A stretch of DNA of 64,000 nucleotides, taken from contig QVOM02000126.1 of assembly GCA_003586115.2 (NCBI GenBank), forward strand, positions 59,090,456 through 59,154,455, given 5' to 3'. A program made the position numbers and the translations under genes. Each line of letters opens with the position of its first letter. Positions within the stretch are counted from its first letter, which is position 1. Under the pieces are notes generated by a model. It saw only the letters and a list, made by a program, of their open reading frames with translations. It ran no database searches and was not told the DNA's origin. This DNA is from Salvator merianae (Eukaryota > Chordata > Lepidosauria > Squamata > Teiidae). This document shows positions 13,024-23,953 of the stretch, in pieces.

Positions 13024-13305
13024 CCTGGTCTACTGGTAGACTTCAACAATGAGGTCTACAACTGGATCAGGACCTATATCCTGGACTACAGAGGCATGTG
13101 GAGGGCATGCCTCCATAGGCTGGAATATGTAAGGGGACCCTGTGCCAAAACAGGCCCTCCTGAAAACTCCCAAGACCAGGAATGAAATGTTCCTGGCCTT
13201 CAGAGGCTGGTTTCTGGCTCCAAGGGCTGGCCCAAGATGGAGACTGGGGCTGGGTGAGTACAGGCCACCTGCTATGCAGGTGGCCCTTGGTCTCCATTAG
13301 GGCTA
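13024..13305. repeat. Right portion of the dispersed repeat interrupted at 12662
   Basis: It contains CTACTGGTAGACTT, TGGACTACAGAGGCATG and CCAGGAATGAAATGTTCCTGG blocks, which recur in variant form at 4380-4540, 28370-28420, 32390-32560 and 47350-47420. No coding sequence is recognised. Confidence 0.45.
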
Positions 13306-13313
13306 GTCCAAAC

Positions 13314-13876
13314 TGTCAGAATATTGATTCTATATTAGCCATAAGCTAATGCCAGTATTCTCTAGTCTTATCAATTTCCTGTTTCCTGTACTATGGTTAT
13401 TTTGTTTATGCTGAATGGAAAGTTACTGAAGTAAGACAACATCCAGCTTCATAGAATTGTTATGGCTAGTGTGTTACAGATAACAGTATTTCCTATCCGT
13501 AGCTTGAGAGCTTATCTATTCAATAACAATGTATTACAATAACAGTGATGTGATGCTATATGAGTTCTTTATAGATGGATGCTATATTCTTTCTTTCATT
13601 CATTCATTATGAGCTGATGATTATGTGTGACTATATGACAATGAATGCAACTCTTGTAACCATGTTTCCTGATTTTACTTTACTGAAGATATTCTAATAC
13701 TGCTACCATAATGTGCAGTGCAACTGTATTTTATCCTACTTAGCTATTTTTACTATGGAACTAAGCAACAATAAAGACTGAGCTTTTTAGTCAACTCTGC
13801 TACTCACAGAGTTTATTTTTCTACTTCACGGGAACGACTCATCAGTCTTCCGCACAAAGAAATGCGCACTCTGACA
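13314..13876 (+). repeat. 5' LTR of the copia element
   Basis: 563 bases, starting TGTCAGA and ending TCTGACA, so the ends are 7-bp inverted repeats with the canonical TG...CA. AATAAA at 13770-13775 is the likely polyadenylation signal. Relative to the 3' LTR it lacks nine bases (GAGAACCTT after position 13499) and differs at four single bases. The LTR supplies promoter and polyadenylation functions; I could not place the TATA box with certainty. Confidence 0.95.
13770..13775 (+). promoter_or_regulatory. Polyadenylation signal in the 5' LTR (copy at 18240-18245)
   Basis: AATAAA lies about 100 bases before the LTR end. The same hexamer is at 18240-18245 in the 3' LTR, where it would act on the genomic transcript. 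Confidence 0.65.
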
Positions 13877-13890
13877 GGTTACGGGCCCAG
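13877..13890 (+). promoter_or_regulatory. Primer-binding site, initiator tRNA-Met anticodon-arm type
   Basis: GGTTACGGGCCCAG follows the 5' LTR with no spacer. It is complementary at 13 of 14 positions to the anticodon arm of vertebrate initiator tRNA-Met (CUGGGCCCAUAACC, recalled from general knowledge). Priming by an internal half of this tRNA, rather than its 3' CCA end, is known for Drosophila copia and 1731. The single mismatch falls at the position facing the A of the CAU anticodon. Confidence 0.75.
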
Positions 13891-14045
13891 AGATGAAGAG
13901 ATAAGGCAGTCCAGATCAACTGATAAGATGTTTCTGGAAGACGGACTACAGAACTTCGTTTGCCGTGAGTAGAGTGGAGTTTTTAGCCTGCTATCTGCAG
14001 AAGAAGCTTTTCGCTGACTTCCTGAAAGTTCCCTTACTACTGACC

Positions 14046-17000
14046 ATGGCGTTAGTCAATCCTGATTCGGCCTTACCAATTGAAAGGCTCTCGGGGACTA
14101 ACTATGCTTTTTGGAAAGTTAAGATTGAATCTTTCTTGATACGCGAAAATCTTTGGCAGTATATAGAGGCTCCTCCAGCTCAGCCAGATGAAGGTCAGAT
14201 AGCTGCTGACAGAAAGGCAATGGCCACAATTAAGCTTTCTCTGGAGAATTCACAGCTGTGCCTATTAAGAGGGCTGACTACAGCAAAGCAATGCTGGGAT
14301 GCTTTGGCAGCAATCTATCAACGTCCATCAACAGGAGTTTTGGTGATGCTATCCAGACGGCTCTACAGAGCGAGGCTGCAACGTGGAGATTCGGTGATTC
14401 CCCACATCCACAAGATGAAAGCAATGTTCGCTGAACTTGCTGAAAGAGGTTTGGATTTCCAAGACAACCATAAAGCATTGATTCTACTATCCTCCCTAGA
14501 TGAAAGCTGGGATTCATTGGTGACCAGTCTTGAAGTGGTGCCAAGTAGAGAATTTAGCTTCGATTTTGTCATTTCAAAGTTACTGGATGCTCAACAGAAA
14601 AGGGATTATAAAGAAGAACAGCCGCGTACAACCAAGAAGGGGGATGTTTCTGCAATTGCTTCTACATCAAAGATTGCTCCCAAGGTAAAGTGTTACAAAT
14701 GTCAAAAGTTTGGGCATATTGCAAAACACTGTAGGAGTACATCTGTCTCCAAAAGAAGTGTTGGCCAAGCGCAGCAAACGAACAGAGTTAATTGGAAAAG
14801 AGATAACACTGAACAGGCTTTCCTGATAACAACAGAAACTGAGACTAACAAGTTCATAATTGACTCTGGTTCCACTAGACATATTGTGAACAGAAAGGAA
14901 CTTTTACAGGACTTAAACACTTTTGATGAAGCCGTAAAAGTTAAAATGGCTGATGGTAATATCGTACAAGTAACACAAGGAGGTAAACTTTATCTTGAAA
15001 GTCTCAAAACAACTTTGCAAAATGTTTTATATGTACCTGAAATGAAGTATTGTTTACTTAGCGTTTCCAAGCTAGTAAAAGAAAATTTTGATGTCAGATT
15101 CAGAGAGGATGAATGCCTGATAATGAAAAATGGTGAGGTTAGCACCAAAGCTTATTTGAAAGATGACCTGTTCTGTCTAGAAATGCCTGAACAATGTGTT
15201 TGTACTGTTAATACTAGTTTTAATACTTGTTTACACAGAGATATTTGCTTCCATGATTGGCATCGTAAGCTAGGCCATATCTCCTTCCAAACTTTGGCCA
15301 AAACAGTCAAAGCATGTGACATTAAGGTGCAACCTTGCAAAACATTTCTTGAGTGCACTGTTTGCAGACAAACTAACTTGAAAAGATATCCTTCCACTCG
15401 CATCAGTGAAAGGAAAAGTTCAAGGCCTTTTGAGCTTGTACATGCAGATTTGCAAGGTCCAAATGAAGTCTCCCTAGGGGGATCTCGTTTTATGTTATTG
15501 CTGACAGATGATTTTTCAAGATATTCATTTGTTTATTTCTTGAAACACAAGTTAGAAGTTTTTGAATATTTTAAACAATGGGTGAGAATGATTGAGAACA
15601 AACACAGCACAAATGTTGCTGCAATACAAACTGACAGAGGAGGTGAATTTATGAGTCAAAAATTCAAACGCTGGCTTCTTAAGAGAGGAATTCAGCACAG
15701 GATGACTAATCCTTATAGCCCATTTGAAAATGGTGTTGCTGAGAGGAGAATTGGTTTAGTTAAAGCTATGAGAGAAGCTATGATGCTTGATGCTAACCTA
15801 TCTCCAAAGTATTGGGCAGAATGTTCAAGAACAGCTATCTTTAACTTGAATCGGTTATGGAGCACTTCCATTTCTGACATTCCTTATAGAAAGCTGTACA
15901 ACAGAAATCCCAATTTTGAGTATGCTCACACATTTGGGCAAAAAGCCTACGTTCTCTTACCTGAAGCTCAGAGAACAAAGCAAAGTAAAACTTCTTTTTG
16001 TCGTTTTCTGGGGTACTCAGCTGGATCAAAAAGTTTTCGTTTTATAGACAAAAATGGCAAAATAATCATTTCCAGAAGTGCCAGTTTCCTAGAGCATGAG
16101 AACTGGGACAGATTACATTCTAACAAGGAAGTTTTTCTACAGCCAATGCAGCAAGAAAGGGCAGAAGAGGATGATTCTTTTCAGAGCTCAGTTCCTTCTC
16201 CCTCAGTGTCTCAGCCTGAACTGAAACATGATACCTCACAGAGCAAAGAGGAAGGCGTGACTAGTCATTCAAGCCAGTCAGGGCAGACTGTCATTTCTCA
16301 ACACGCTGTACCTAAGAGTGAGAAGCAAGACTTTCCAGTCAGAGAAGGGGGGCGAATTTTGCCCACAGCTCAAGCCGAAAACCAAGATGGCGATTTTTCT
16401 GAAGTTGAGCAAACTTCACAGAGAATCTCTACGAGATCTACAAAAGGAATTCCACCAGATAGATATGGATTTACTCAGTTAGCTGAAGAATTAACAAATA
16501 ATATTCCAAATTCTTACCAAGAAGTTTTGCAATTATCTAAAGATCAACAGAAACTTTGGATTGATGCAATGAATAAACAATTTTCTGTACTTCAGAGCCA
16601 GAAAGTATTTACTGAGGCTACCTTACCTCACAATGAGAAGGCAATAACAGCCAAATGGATTTTTAGAAAGAAACTTTCTCCTGAGGGAAAATTAATTTTT
16701 AAAGCGAGATTGGTAGCGCAAGGATTTAAGCAACCTTTAAGTGAAGATGAAATGAATTACTCACCAACTGCAAGATCTCAGAGCCTTGTTACTTNNNNNN
16801 NNNNNNNNNNNNNNNNNNNNNNNNNNNNNNNNNNNNNNNNNNNNNNNNNNNNNNNNNNNNNNNNNNNNNNNNNNNNNNNNNNNNNNNNNNNNNNNNNNNN
16901 NNNNNNNNNNNNNNNNNNNNNNNNNNNNNNNNNNNNNNNNNNNNNNNNNNNNNNNNNNNNNNNNNNNNNNNNNNNNNNNNNNNNNNNNNNNNNNNNNNNN

Positions 17001-17728
17001 NNNNNNNNNNNNNNNNNNNNNNNNNNNNNNNNNNNNNNNNNNNNNNNNNNNNNNNNNNNNNNNNNNNNNNNNNNNNNNNNNNNNNNNNNNNNNNNNNNNN
17101 NNNNNNNNNNNNNNNNNNNNNNNNNNNNNNNNNNNNNNNNNNNNNNNNNNNNNNNNNNNNNNNNNNNNNNNNNNNNNNNNNNNNNNNNNNNNNNNNNNNN
17201 NNNNNNNNNNNNNNNNNNNNNNNNNNNNNNNNNNNNNNNNNNNNNNNNNNNNNNNNNNNNNNNNNNNNNNNNNNNNNNNNNNNNNNNNNNNNNNNNNNNN
17301 NNNNNNNNNNNNNNNNNNNNNNNNNNNNNNNNNNNNNNNNNNNNNNNNNNNNNNNNNNNNNNNNNNNNNNNNNNNNNNNNNNNNNNNNNNNNNNNNNNNN
17401 NNNNNNNNNNNNNNNNNNNNNNNNNNNNNNNNNNNNNNNNNNNNNNNNNNNNNNNNNNNNNNNNNNNNNNNNNNNNNNNNNNNNNNNNNNNNNNNNNNNN
17501 NNNNNNNNNNNNNNNNNNNNNNNNNNNNNNNNNNNNNNNNNNNNNNNNNNNNNNNNNNNNNNNNNNNNNNNNNNNTACCAAAACGTTAGACAGCTTGTAC
17601 AAGAAGGTTTTATTAAACTTGTTTATATTTCCAGTGATGAAAATCTAGCAGACATTTTCACAAAACCCGTTACTTTTGCTAAACATTCTTTGATGTGTGA
17701 AAAGCTGAACATATATCCTTCTGAGTAA
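14046..17728 (+). CDS. Copia Gag-Pol polyprotein (interrupted by sequence gap)
   Basis: The start is the ATG at 14046 in a strong GACCATGG context; the frame is open further upstream to a GTG at 13965, which I do not take as the start. Residues 1-200 form a copia-type Gag (UBN2-like, opening with LSGTNYAFWKVKIESFL). A CX2CX4HX4C zinc knuckle lies at about residues 216-229. The aspartic protease motif DSGST begins at about residue 273. The integrase zinc site uses H406, H411, C437 and C440, and its catalytic triad is D468, D530 and E566, with exactly 35 residues between the last two. A linker with acidic and Ser/Gln-rich sequence follows. Reverse transcriptase begins at AKWIFRKK (about 16650) and runs into the N gap. 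After the gap, SDENLADIFTKPV is the typical C-terminal end of copia RNase H, with a stop at 17726-17728. The frame differs across the gap, but gap length is probably an estimate, so this is not evidence of a frameshift. No stop interrupts the readable part. Confidence 0.93.
16795..17575. other. Assembly gap (781 N)
   Basis: The undetermined bases remove most of reverse transcriptase, including the expected YVDD-type active site, and the first part of RNase H. Nothing about the element's activity can be judged across it. Confidence 1.
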
Positions 17729-17765
17729 TTTTTCTCAACATGTTTGTAATACTGTCATTAGTTAT

Positions 17766-17774
17766 GGGAAGGGG
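17766..17774 (+). promoter_or_regulatory. Polypurine tract
   Basis: GGGAAGGGG ends immediately before the TGTCAGA start of the 3' LTR, the expected site and composition for plus-strand DNA priming. Confidence 0.8.
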
Positions 17775-18346
17775 TGTCAGAATATTGATTCTATATTAGC
17801 CATAAGCTAATGCCAGTATTCTCTAGTCTTAACAATTTCCTGTTTCCTGTACTATGGTTATTTTGTTTAGGCTGAATGGAAAGTTACTGAAGTAAGACAA
17901 CATCCAGCTTCATAGAATTGTTATGGCTAGTGTGTTACAGATAACAGTATTTCCTATCCGTGAGAACCTTAGCTTGAGAGCTTATCTATTCAATAACAAT
18001 GTATTACAATAACAGTGATGTGATGCTATATGAGTTCTTTATAGATGGATGCTATATTCTTTCTTTCATTCATTCATTATGAGCTGATGATTATGTGTGA
18101 CTATATGACAATGAATGCAACTCTTGTAACCATGTTTCCTGATTTTACTTTACTGAAGATATTCTAATACTGCTACCATAATGTGCAGTGCAACTGTATT
18201 TTATCCTACTTAGCTATTTTTACTATGGAACTAAGCAACAATAAAGACTGAGCTTTGTAGTCAACTCTGCTACTCACAGAGTTTATTTTTCTACTTCACG
18301 GGAACGACTCATCAGTCTTCCGCACAAAGAAATGCGTACTCTGACA
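17775..18346 (+). repeat. 3' LTR of the copia element
   Basis: 572 bases, TGTCAGA to TCTGACA. It is nearly identical to the 5' LTR apart from the 9-bp insertion and four substitutions (near 17829, 17869, 18257 and 18337). The following bases (GGGTG) do not duplicate those before the 5' LTR. Confidence 0.95.
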
Positions 18347-20205
18347 GGGTGGATGAGACTACCTAATGCAAGATGGAGTGATGTGGGATAGTCACACCAT
18401 GTGAAAATGGGCAACACTAAACTGGACTGTGCAGAAACCACCACTAGTAATTTGCCTTCTCCAAAACTGTCACTCTACACTGTGGCTGAGGAGGTGAGAA
18501 AGTGAATGAGTGTGTGGTCCTTTCTCAGAGTCATTTCTAGTGCTCTTCCTTGAAACATAATTCATGGTGAATAAAATGGAGGGATCTAGTCAGAGCCTCA
18601 CCATTTTCCCACCTTCATCTCAGAATTGTTCCATAAGCTAATGCTGCTTTTCTTTGTAGTAACCATTACCTTGTGGAATGGCACTGGTAAGCAGTTTACT
18701 TCTTTGTTCCTCAGCTCTATGCATATGACTTGATAGCTGTGACTCCTACTAAAGATTTAGGGTGTGTTAATATGCAGTAAAAAAAAAAAAAAAGCACCAC
18801 CACCTCCGAGGCAGTTTAGAAATGATTTGCAGATGGGATTGTTCACGTGCCAGTTTACCCCCTGCCCCCCGATCTTTCTAGGCTAGGAAAGGTGGATTTT
18901 TGCTCCCTAGTTCTCTGCTGCCTGCTACAAGCTGCATTGGGCATCATCTTAAAGAATGCTAAAACCCCAAAACAGAACCCCCAAAGTTGGGTTTTGAGTG
19001 ATATTTTGGTTGAACTTTTGTCCAGACCTGGATTTTGGAGGATTTTATAAACAGATCAGCATTCCATCAGTTTAGCTCTTTAATTAGCATGGGTGAGAAT
19101 AAATTTGCTTTGTGCTTAGATTTCTTCTTGGAAATCAATAAGAATCAAAAAGGAGCTTGAAAGTCATGTTTTGTTCCTTCTGTGTTTATGTTATTTCTTC
19201 CCAAGTTTAGTACTATGACGAGCTGTTAAAAGCAAATCTCTCTGTCTGTTTGTAAACTGGCATTACGTATCTCTTTACCCATGTCTTAAATGCTCAATTT
19301 CCTCTAAGTTTTATCCTGCCAGGGTGGGCAGGTAGGCTAAATTTGAGTGTTTTATACTGTTATTTTATACTGTTTTATGGCTTTTATATTATTTTGGGTG
19401 AAGGACAGGATATAAATATTCAAACAAAATTAATAAACAAATAAATAATCAGAATCTGAAAGTTTAATTTTGCAGTCCAAACGCAGGGGTTATTCCCAAA
19501 TAAATGTGCATAGAAGTTTAATCACTGAAGAATTTGCTGGAAAGCATTCAGATTATTCAGCTCATTTGCAAGCAAACTATATATCATAGTCTATACAGGT
19601 CTGCTTTTTCTCTTTCTTTGTAATACAAAGAGGCCAGACCTGTACAGAAATTCTTAGAAGCAAATCCCAGTAGGGTAATGCCACTTCCCCTAAAGTAGAT
19701 ATGCATACATTTCAGGGTTTAAAGGAAAACTGGCCAACCGCAATAAGAACCCAGATTTGGGAAAAAATATTATTTATAGTCTCACTGCAGAGGAAAGAAC
19801 AGGGCATCCTCTTCACTTCTCACTTGTTTCCTTGCAGGCTTCCTTTAGGTTTGGCTAGTGACTTTCAGAATCCTCACTCCTTTCATGCATTGCAAGAACT
19901 TATTTCTCTCTCTCCCTTTCCACTCACTGTTTGTTGCCTTTTGTGCATCAAGAATGAGTAGAGAGATTGGTCTAAAGACTGGTAAGAGGAGGACAAGGCT
20001 GAGGCCAGAAACCCTTAAGGGGTTAGTTTAGGCTGCAGTCACACTCAAGATTTTACATGGCCTGAAGAAGTCCCTCATGCTTAGGGTTCCCACCCAGAAA
20101 TGGCCTTCCGATCTTTATTTGAGCTGTTCCCTCAAAGTTCGATCTATCCAGTAATCAGATTATCTCTGCTCTCAGATATTTTCAGTCCCATAGTCCGGCT
20201 AAATT
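18347..20205. other. Intergenic DNA, no gene seen
   Basis: It contains a poly-A run at about 18779-18794 and an interspersed-repeat tail at about 19310-19447 (TTTTATACTG...GGACAGGATATAAATATT...AATAAACAAATAAATAA), a pattern that ends a common class of squamate dispersed repeats. Frames of up to 86 codons have no recognisable domains. Confidence 0.5.
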
Positions 20206-21080
20206 TTCAGGGTGTGAATGTGCCAGAGGACTATTGAAGGTGGTATCCAAAGTTTTGTGGGTGGGCAGAGGGAAGGTTTTCCTTCCCCTCCTCAATCTAT
20301 GCTGGAGCTTAAGGGTATTAAGTGGGACAGTGCCATCCATCCCTGACCAGCATCTCCAGCATCCATGGTTTTGGTTTTTTAAAACTAAACCTGAGATCCC
20401 TGGAGATATGCAGTTTTGCACCTTCCAGCATGCAGGGGTGTGTGTGCATTTCTAACTAAGATACTGAGGGTAGCAAAGGTAGCATTTATTGTTGGGTTCC
20501 CCCATCTTTTTTTCTCTTCTGCATTTAGTAGGAGGGTGTCACAATCCCAACAATCCTTGCCTTGCCTTTCCAGCTTCCATCTTTTTTTGTTTGCTTGTTT
20601 AAACCTGAGATTTATGGCAATGTTCAATTCTGCACCTTCAAATATGCAGGAGAAAGCTGCATTTCCAGCCAGACTACTGAGGGTGGGGCAAGGACAATGG
20701 CAGCAATATCCTGGCTCAAAATGTAGCACCCCCACCACACATTCGAAGATGCAGAACTGCACATTGCCAGAAAACTTGAGTTTAATCGAATAAAAAGAGT
20801 TGGAAGCTGAAGTTCTGGAGCAAGGAGCAAGGAAGGAGAGATGGCACCCTCCCACTAAATGCAGAAGAGAGAAAAGCCTGGGGAAACCTATCCACAAATG
20901 CTACCTTTGTCCTTGTCCTCACCCTCAACATCCTGGCTGGAAATGTAGCTCCCCCCATGCATCTGAAGGTGCAGAAATGCATGCTTGCATAGATCACCCC
21001 CCCCAGCAAAAAAGCAAGAAGGAGAGATCTTTGGAAGTGTGCAGTTCTGTACTTTAAAAGATGCTGGGATGCTAAATACA
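20206..21080. repeat. Long imperfect palindrome (foldback element)
   Basis: Folding is centred near 20690. The left arm 20470-20600 (AGCAAAGGTAGCATTTATTG...CTGCATTTAGTAGGAGGGTG) appears reversed and complemented at about 20840-20910 (CACCCTCCCACTAAATGCAG...AATGCTACCTTTGTCC). GCAATGTTCAATTCTGCACCTTC (about 20620) pairs with the region around 20750-20765. Arms are roughly 250-300 bases at perhaps 70-80 percent identity by eye. The mirrored frames on both strands (up to 170 codons) come from this symmetry and have no known domain. Flanks resemble those of the 10.2-12.4 kb foldback. Confidence 0.7.
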
Positions 21081-21233
21081 CAACCATCCAATCAAGGACA
21101 TGACTATGTGTGCACAGGAATCATTTTGCTTCACAGACAGTGTCTTTGGGAAGTGGGAGGAAATGAAACTGGGATGCGGCAGCTGAGGATGTTCAACCCC
21201 ACGGAAGACGTGCTCATGCATCATATTTGGGTT

Positions 21234-21355
21234 AGAATCACAGAATCATAGAGTTGGAAGGGACCTCCAGAGTCATCGAGTCCATCCTCTGTGCTCAATG
21301 CAGGATTCACTAAACCATTCCAGACAAATGTCTGTCCAGTCTCATTACCAGTCCA
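21234..21355 (-). mobile_element. CR1 LINE 3' end fragment
   Basis: On the plus strand it reads AGAATCACAGAATCATAGAG, then GTTGGAAGGGACCTCC and AGTCCATCC. This is the reverse of the familiar CR1 3' end with its short ATTCTATG-type terminal repeat. It is severely 5'-truncated, as most CR1 copies are. No coding region remains. Confidence 0.85.
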
Positions 21356-21439
21356 GGTTATGAATATGTCCACAGCTGCACAGATTGAGGAAGAAAGCGA
21401 AAGGGAGACCATACAAAAAAGAGGGTCTCCAGTGCTCTT

Positions 21440-21680
21440 AGCTACACAGAAAGCATCTTTGGAGGGTGGAGACAGAAGAGGCTGGCCTTTCCCTCCACTG
21501 AGAAGCCAAACACTGATTGACAGACATGCATCCAGCCACAGATGGTAAAGGGAGGAGAAAGACAAGAGGAACGGAGAGGAAACGGTTCTCTATCTGCAGC
21601 TGAGAATGGAGAGATTGACAGATGTGGACAAAAAGAAAAAGAACTGAGCAAGCACTATGTTTCATGGGTGCGATCAATAC
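21440..21680. repeat. Segment similar to the right arm of the 10.2-12.4 kb foldback
   Basis: TCCCTCCACTGAGAAGCCAAACACTGATTGACAGACATGCATCCAGCCACAG resembles the 12318-12365 stretch (CTCCCCTGAGAAGCCAAAACTTGACTGATAAGATGACATCCAATCACAG) in variant form. It supports the view that the two foldbacks belong to one dispersed family. Confidence 0.45.
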
Positions 21681-22384
21681 AACATCTAACTCAGACACTG
21701 TCGTGTAGTAGGATGAACTATACAGATGAGGTGTGACCAGTCCCTCACTGTGCTTGAATGTAGTTCATTAGAGAGTGGGGATGTCCATCAATCACACAGC
21801 CAGAGCAAAGCACATGAGCTCTTTTATGGAGCAAGAAGAAATAATTTATATTTTAGTTTGCCCTACTGCAGTTTCTGGCAGTCAGTATTTGGAATACTGA
21901 TAACATTGTGTACAGTTACAAGAAAGTAGGCCTAGATCCTTTCGTGATTCAGCTTAAATGCCATTGTGTGACTTCAGGTTGCCATGGAAAATTCCCAAGG
22001 GGAAGAATAAATATGTTAATATGCATGCACTAAGCTTTCAGGGACAAACTGAGTGCAATATTATTCATAGCTCATCATGCCAGCCCACTGTGTTATATGT
22101 TTTTATTTGCCTGGAAGCAATTTTGGTATATTCTGCTCCCTAGAATTTAAAATATATTAGTCATGACATTGACATGTAAGCCCACGGAAGGATTTGTTGA
22201 TCTGGTGGCAGCAGGCTGTAATATAGAAAGTGGGTGCATCTGTTGTCAAACCATTTTTATTAAGCTGGGAAATACTTTCATTACAGCATAAGGTACCAAT
22301 GTTTGGATGCATTCATGGAAGTCAGGGCAATCAATAGCTACTAGCCCTGATGACAGGGCAAATGCCTCTGTAATGGGAGTCAGT
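21681..22384. other. Intergenic DNA, no gene seen
   Basis: Only short chance frames. Nothing recognised. Confidence 0.5.
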
Positions 22385-22553
22385 TTACCTCTGAAAAAGA
22401 GCTGCTGGAAGACTATAAGCAGAGCAAGCTGTGAGCTCTTGACCTGCTGATGAGTTTTGTCATGCCTTTAGTTGGCTACTGTGTGAACAGACTGCTGGAC
22501 TAGATGGGCCACGGGTCTGATCCAGTGGGGTACTTTTTATGTTCTTATGTTCA
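22385..22553 (+). mobile_element. 3' end fragment of the CR1/L2-like LINE (or a SINE sharing its tail)
   Basis: It runs sense to the plus strand: CAGACTGCTGGACTAGATGGGCC, then TCTGATCCAGTGGGGT, ending in TTTTATGTTCTTATGTTC. These are reverse complements of the starts of the minus-strand copies at 35331, 42050 and 59332. Ending in a short TTCTTATG repeat is the family signature. Confidence 0.7.
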
Positions 22554-22910
22554 AAGCAGGTGTGAGAAGTGATGATTTAAAGTATTCCAGAGCCTTTACA
22601 GAGAAAGAATGGAGGCTTCCGGCAACATTCCCTAGGCTGCCACTGGGAACCACTGTAAAGAGCACTCAAAGTCACTGTCTTTCATCCCATGGCTATGGTG
22701 TTGCCAGCTGTGCTCTTCAAACCCTGGGAATTTCCCCATCAAAAGAAGAGGACCATGGATGGTGGTGATGATGATGGACTCGGTAAGTCCATTCAAGCAC
22801 TGTGATGTGGTGGCAAAATGGCTGCTGCAAAAGCAGGGTAAGTACTTGGGGAGTGCTTACTCTCACTTGCTGATTATGGTGCTCTAGACAGTGCTTATGT
22901 ACTGGCCTCA

Positions 22911-23174
22911 TACAGATGTGCACAAACTGTTTTTTGGTGTTTGGTTTGGATTTGAACTTCTTTCCTTAAAGAATATGTTGAGTGGTTCAATTTGAACACC
23001 TTTGAAAACCTTTGAACCATGACTGAACAGGGTATGTTTGCTAGGTTCATTACAGTATCCCTATATTTGGTTCAAATTTAACCTCTGTTTTCGAACATGC
23101 AGGGTGCTTAGTTTGAACTTGAGCTTTTCAAACACCCCTGTTCAATTAGAGCCCGTTCAAATGCATCAGTTCAG
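22911..23174. mobile_element. Probable decayed hAT-type MITE
   Basis: Left end TACAGATGTGCACAAAC and right end GTTCAGCACATCACTA resemble the hAT termini at 26033 and 53641. The interior holds opposed TTTGAAC/GTTCAAA-rich segments. I find no matching 8-bp flanks, so boundaries are tentative. Confidence 0.45.
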
Positions 23175-23387
23175 CACATCACTAATATAGACCCATACAC
23201 TCCAGCACACTAAGTCAGGTACAAGAAAGCAGGGCTGAGCAGATCCTGCTCCCTTATAGCTGGCTTATGGCAATGTAAGAGTGCCATGCAGATACTGCCA
23301 GTATGCTAACGTCTGCACATGAAAGCACTGTTGTTAACAGGACAAATGCCAGTAACAGAAAATAGAAACTGTGTTCCCTCACAGTCA

Positions 23388-23950
23388 GGCCATTTCTGCA
23401 CTTACCTCCCTTGGAGTGGTTTAACCAGTCCGTTTTAGCCTGCCCCAGTCCAAGCCCAGCAGGTGCTGTCCTGTGAGGACTAGAATGTTATTCCAGTTCA
23501 ATACCAGCAGCAATGCAAATATGCCTTCCCTGTTCTGCTCGATGCATACTTCTGCCACAAGTACCAAACACCTTTCCCTGTGATTGACTTATATCTTGTC
23601 ATTCCATCATGTCAGGGTGGGTATGTCAGGGTTTCAGAGATGATCTTTGAAGCTTGCATAAGGAACAATGGAAAACACTGCACCTGTGGAGCTTTTCTTT
23701 GAAGCTTATGCAAGCTTTGAAGATGAAATTGCAGTGTTTTCCTTGTTCTGGACCAGGTGTGGAAGCATGAATGCCTGAACTGGAGCAGATGGTGTTAGTA
23801 TACTTGCAGATCTTTTCAAACAGGTCCACTGCTAAACCAGGATAGGGAGCCCTTAGAATGGGTCTGGACCAGAATGGGGCTAGTCCCATGTGGAAGAAGC
23901 ATACTAGCGAGCAGCTTGTTCTGTTGTACTAGGCAGGTGTGGAAAGGTCC
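23388..23950. mobile_element. Non-autonomous DNA transposon with GGCCWTTTC-type ends and 3-bp duplication
   Basis: Left end GGCCATTTCTGCACTTACC; right end, reverse-complemented, GGACCTTTCCACACCTGCC. TCA flanks both sides (23385-23387 and 23951-23953). Ends and duplication length resemble the GGGCCTGTTCGC family. The interior includes the near-palindromic pair GCTTTGAAG...CTTCAAAG (about 23650-23720). No transposase is present. Confidence 0.6.
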
Positions 23951-23953
23951 TCA

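Larger units (their letters stand above)
13314..18346 (+). mobile_element. Ty1/copia LTR retrotransposon, nearly complete but with an assembly gap
   Basis: Order of parts: 5' LTR (13314-13876), primer-binding site directly abutting it, one Gag-Pol frame from 14046, an N gap (16795-17575), the RNase H tail ending at 17728, a polypurine tract (17766-17774) and the 3' LTR (17775-18346). Integrase precedes reverse transcriptase, which defines the copia order and separates it from gypsy and retroviruses. The LTRs differ at four positions plus one 9-bp indel (under 1 percent substitution), so insertion was recent. The expected 5-bp target duplication is absent: CAAAC precedes and GGGTG follows. No env-like frame is present. 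Confidence 0.95.

Noticed and set aside
13965..14045. Upstream start for Gag-Pol
   Set aside because: The codon is GTG; the first ATG in frame, at 14046, has a strong initiation context.
16795..17575. Frameshift in the copia Pol frame
   Set aside because: The apparent shift spans an N gap whose length is probably estimated.
20385..20897. 170-codon minus-strand frame
   Set aside because: Produced by the foldback symmetry; matching frames occur on the other strand and no domain is visible.
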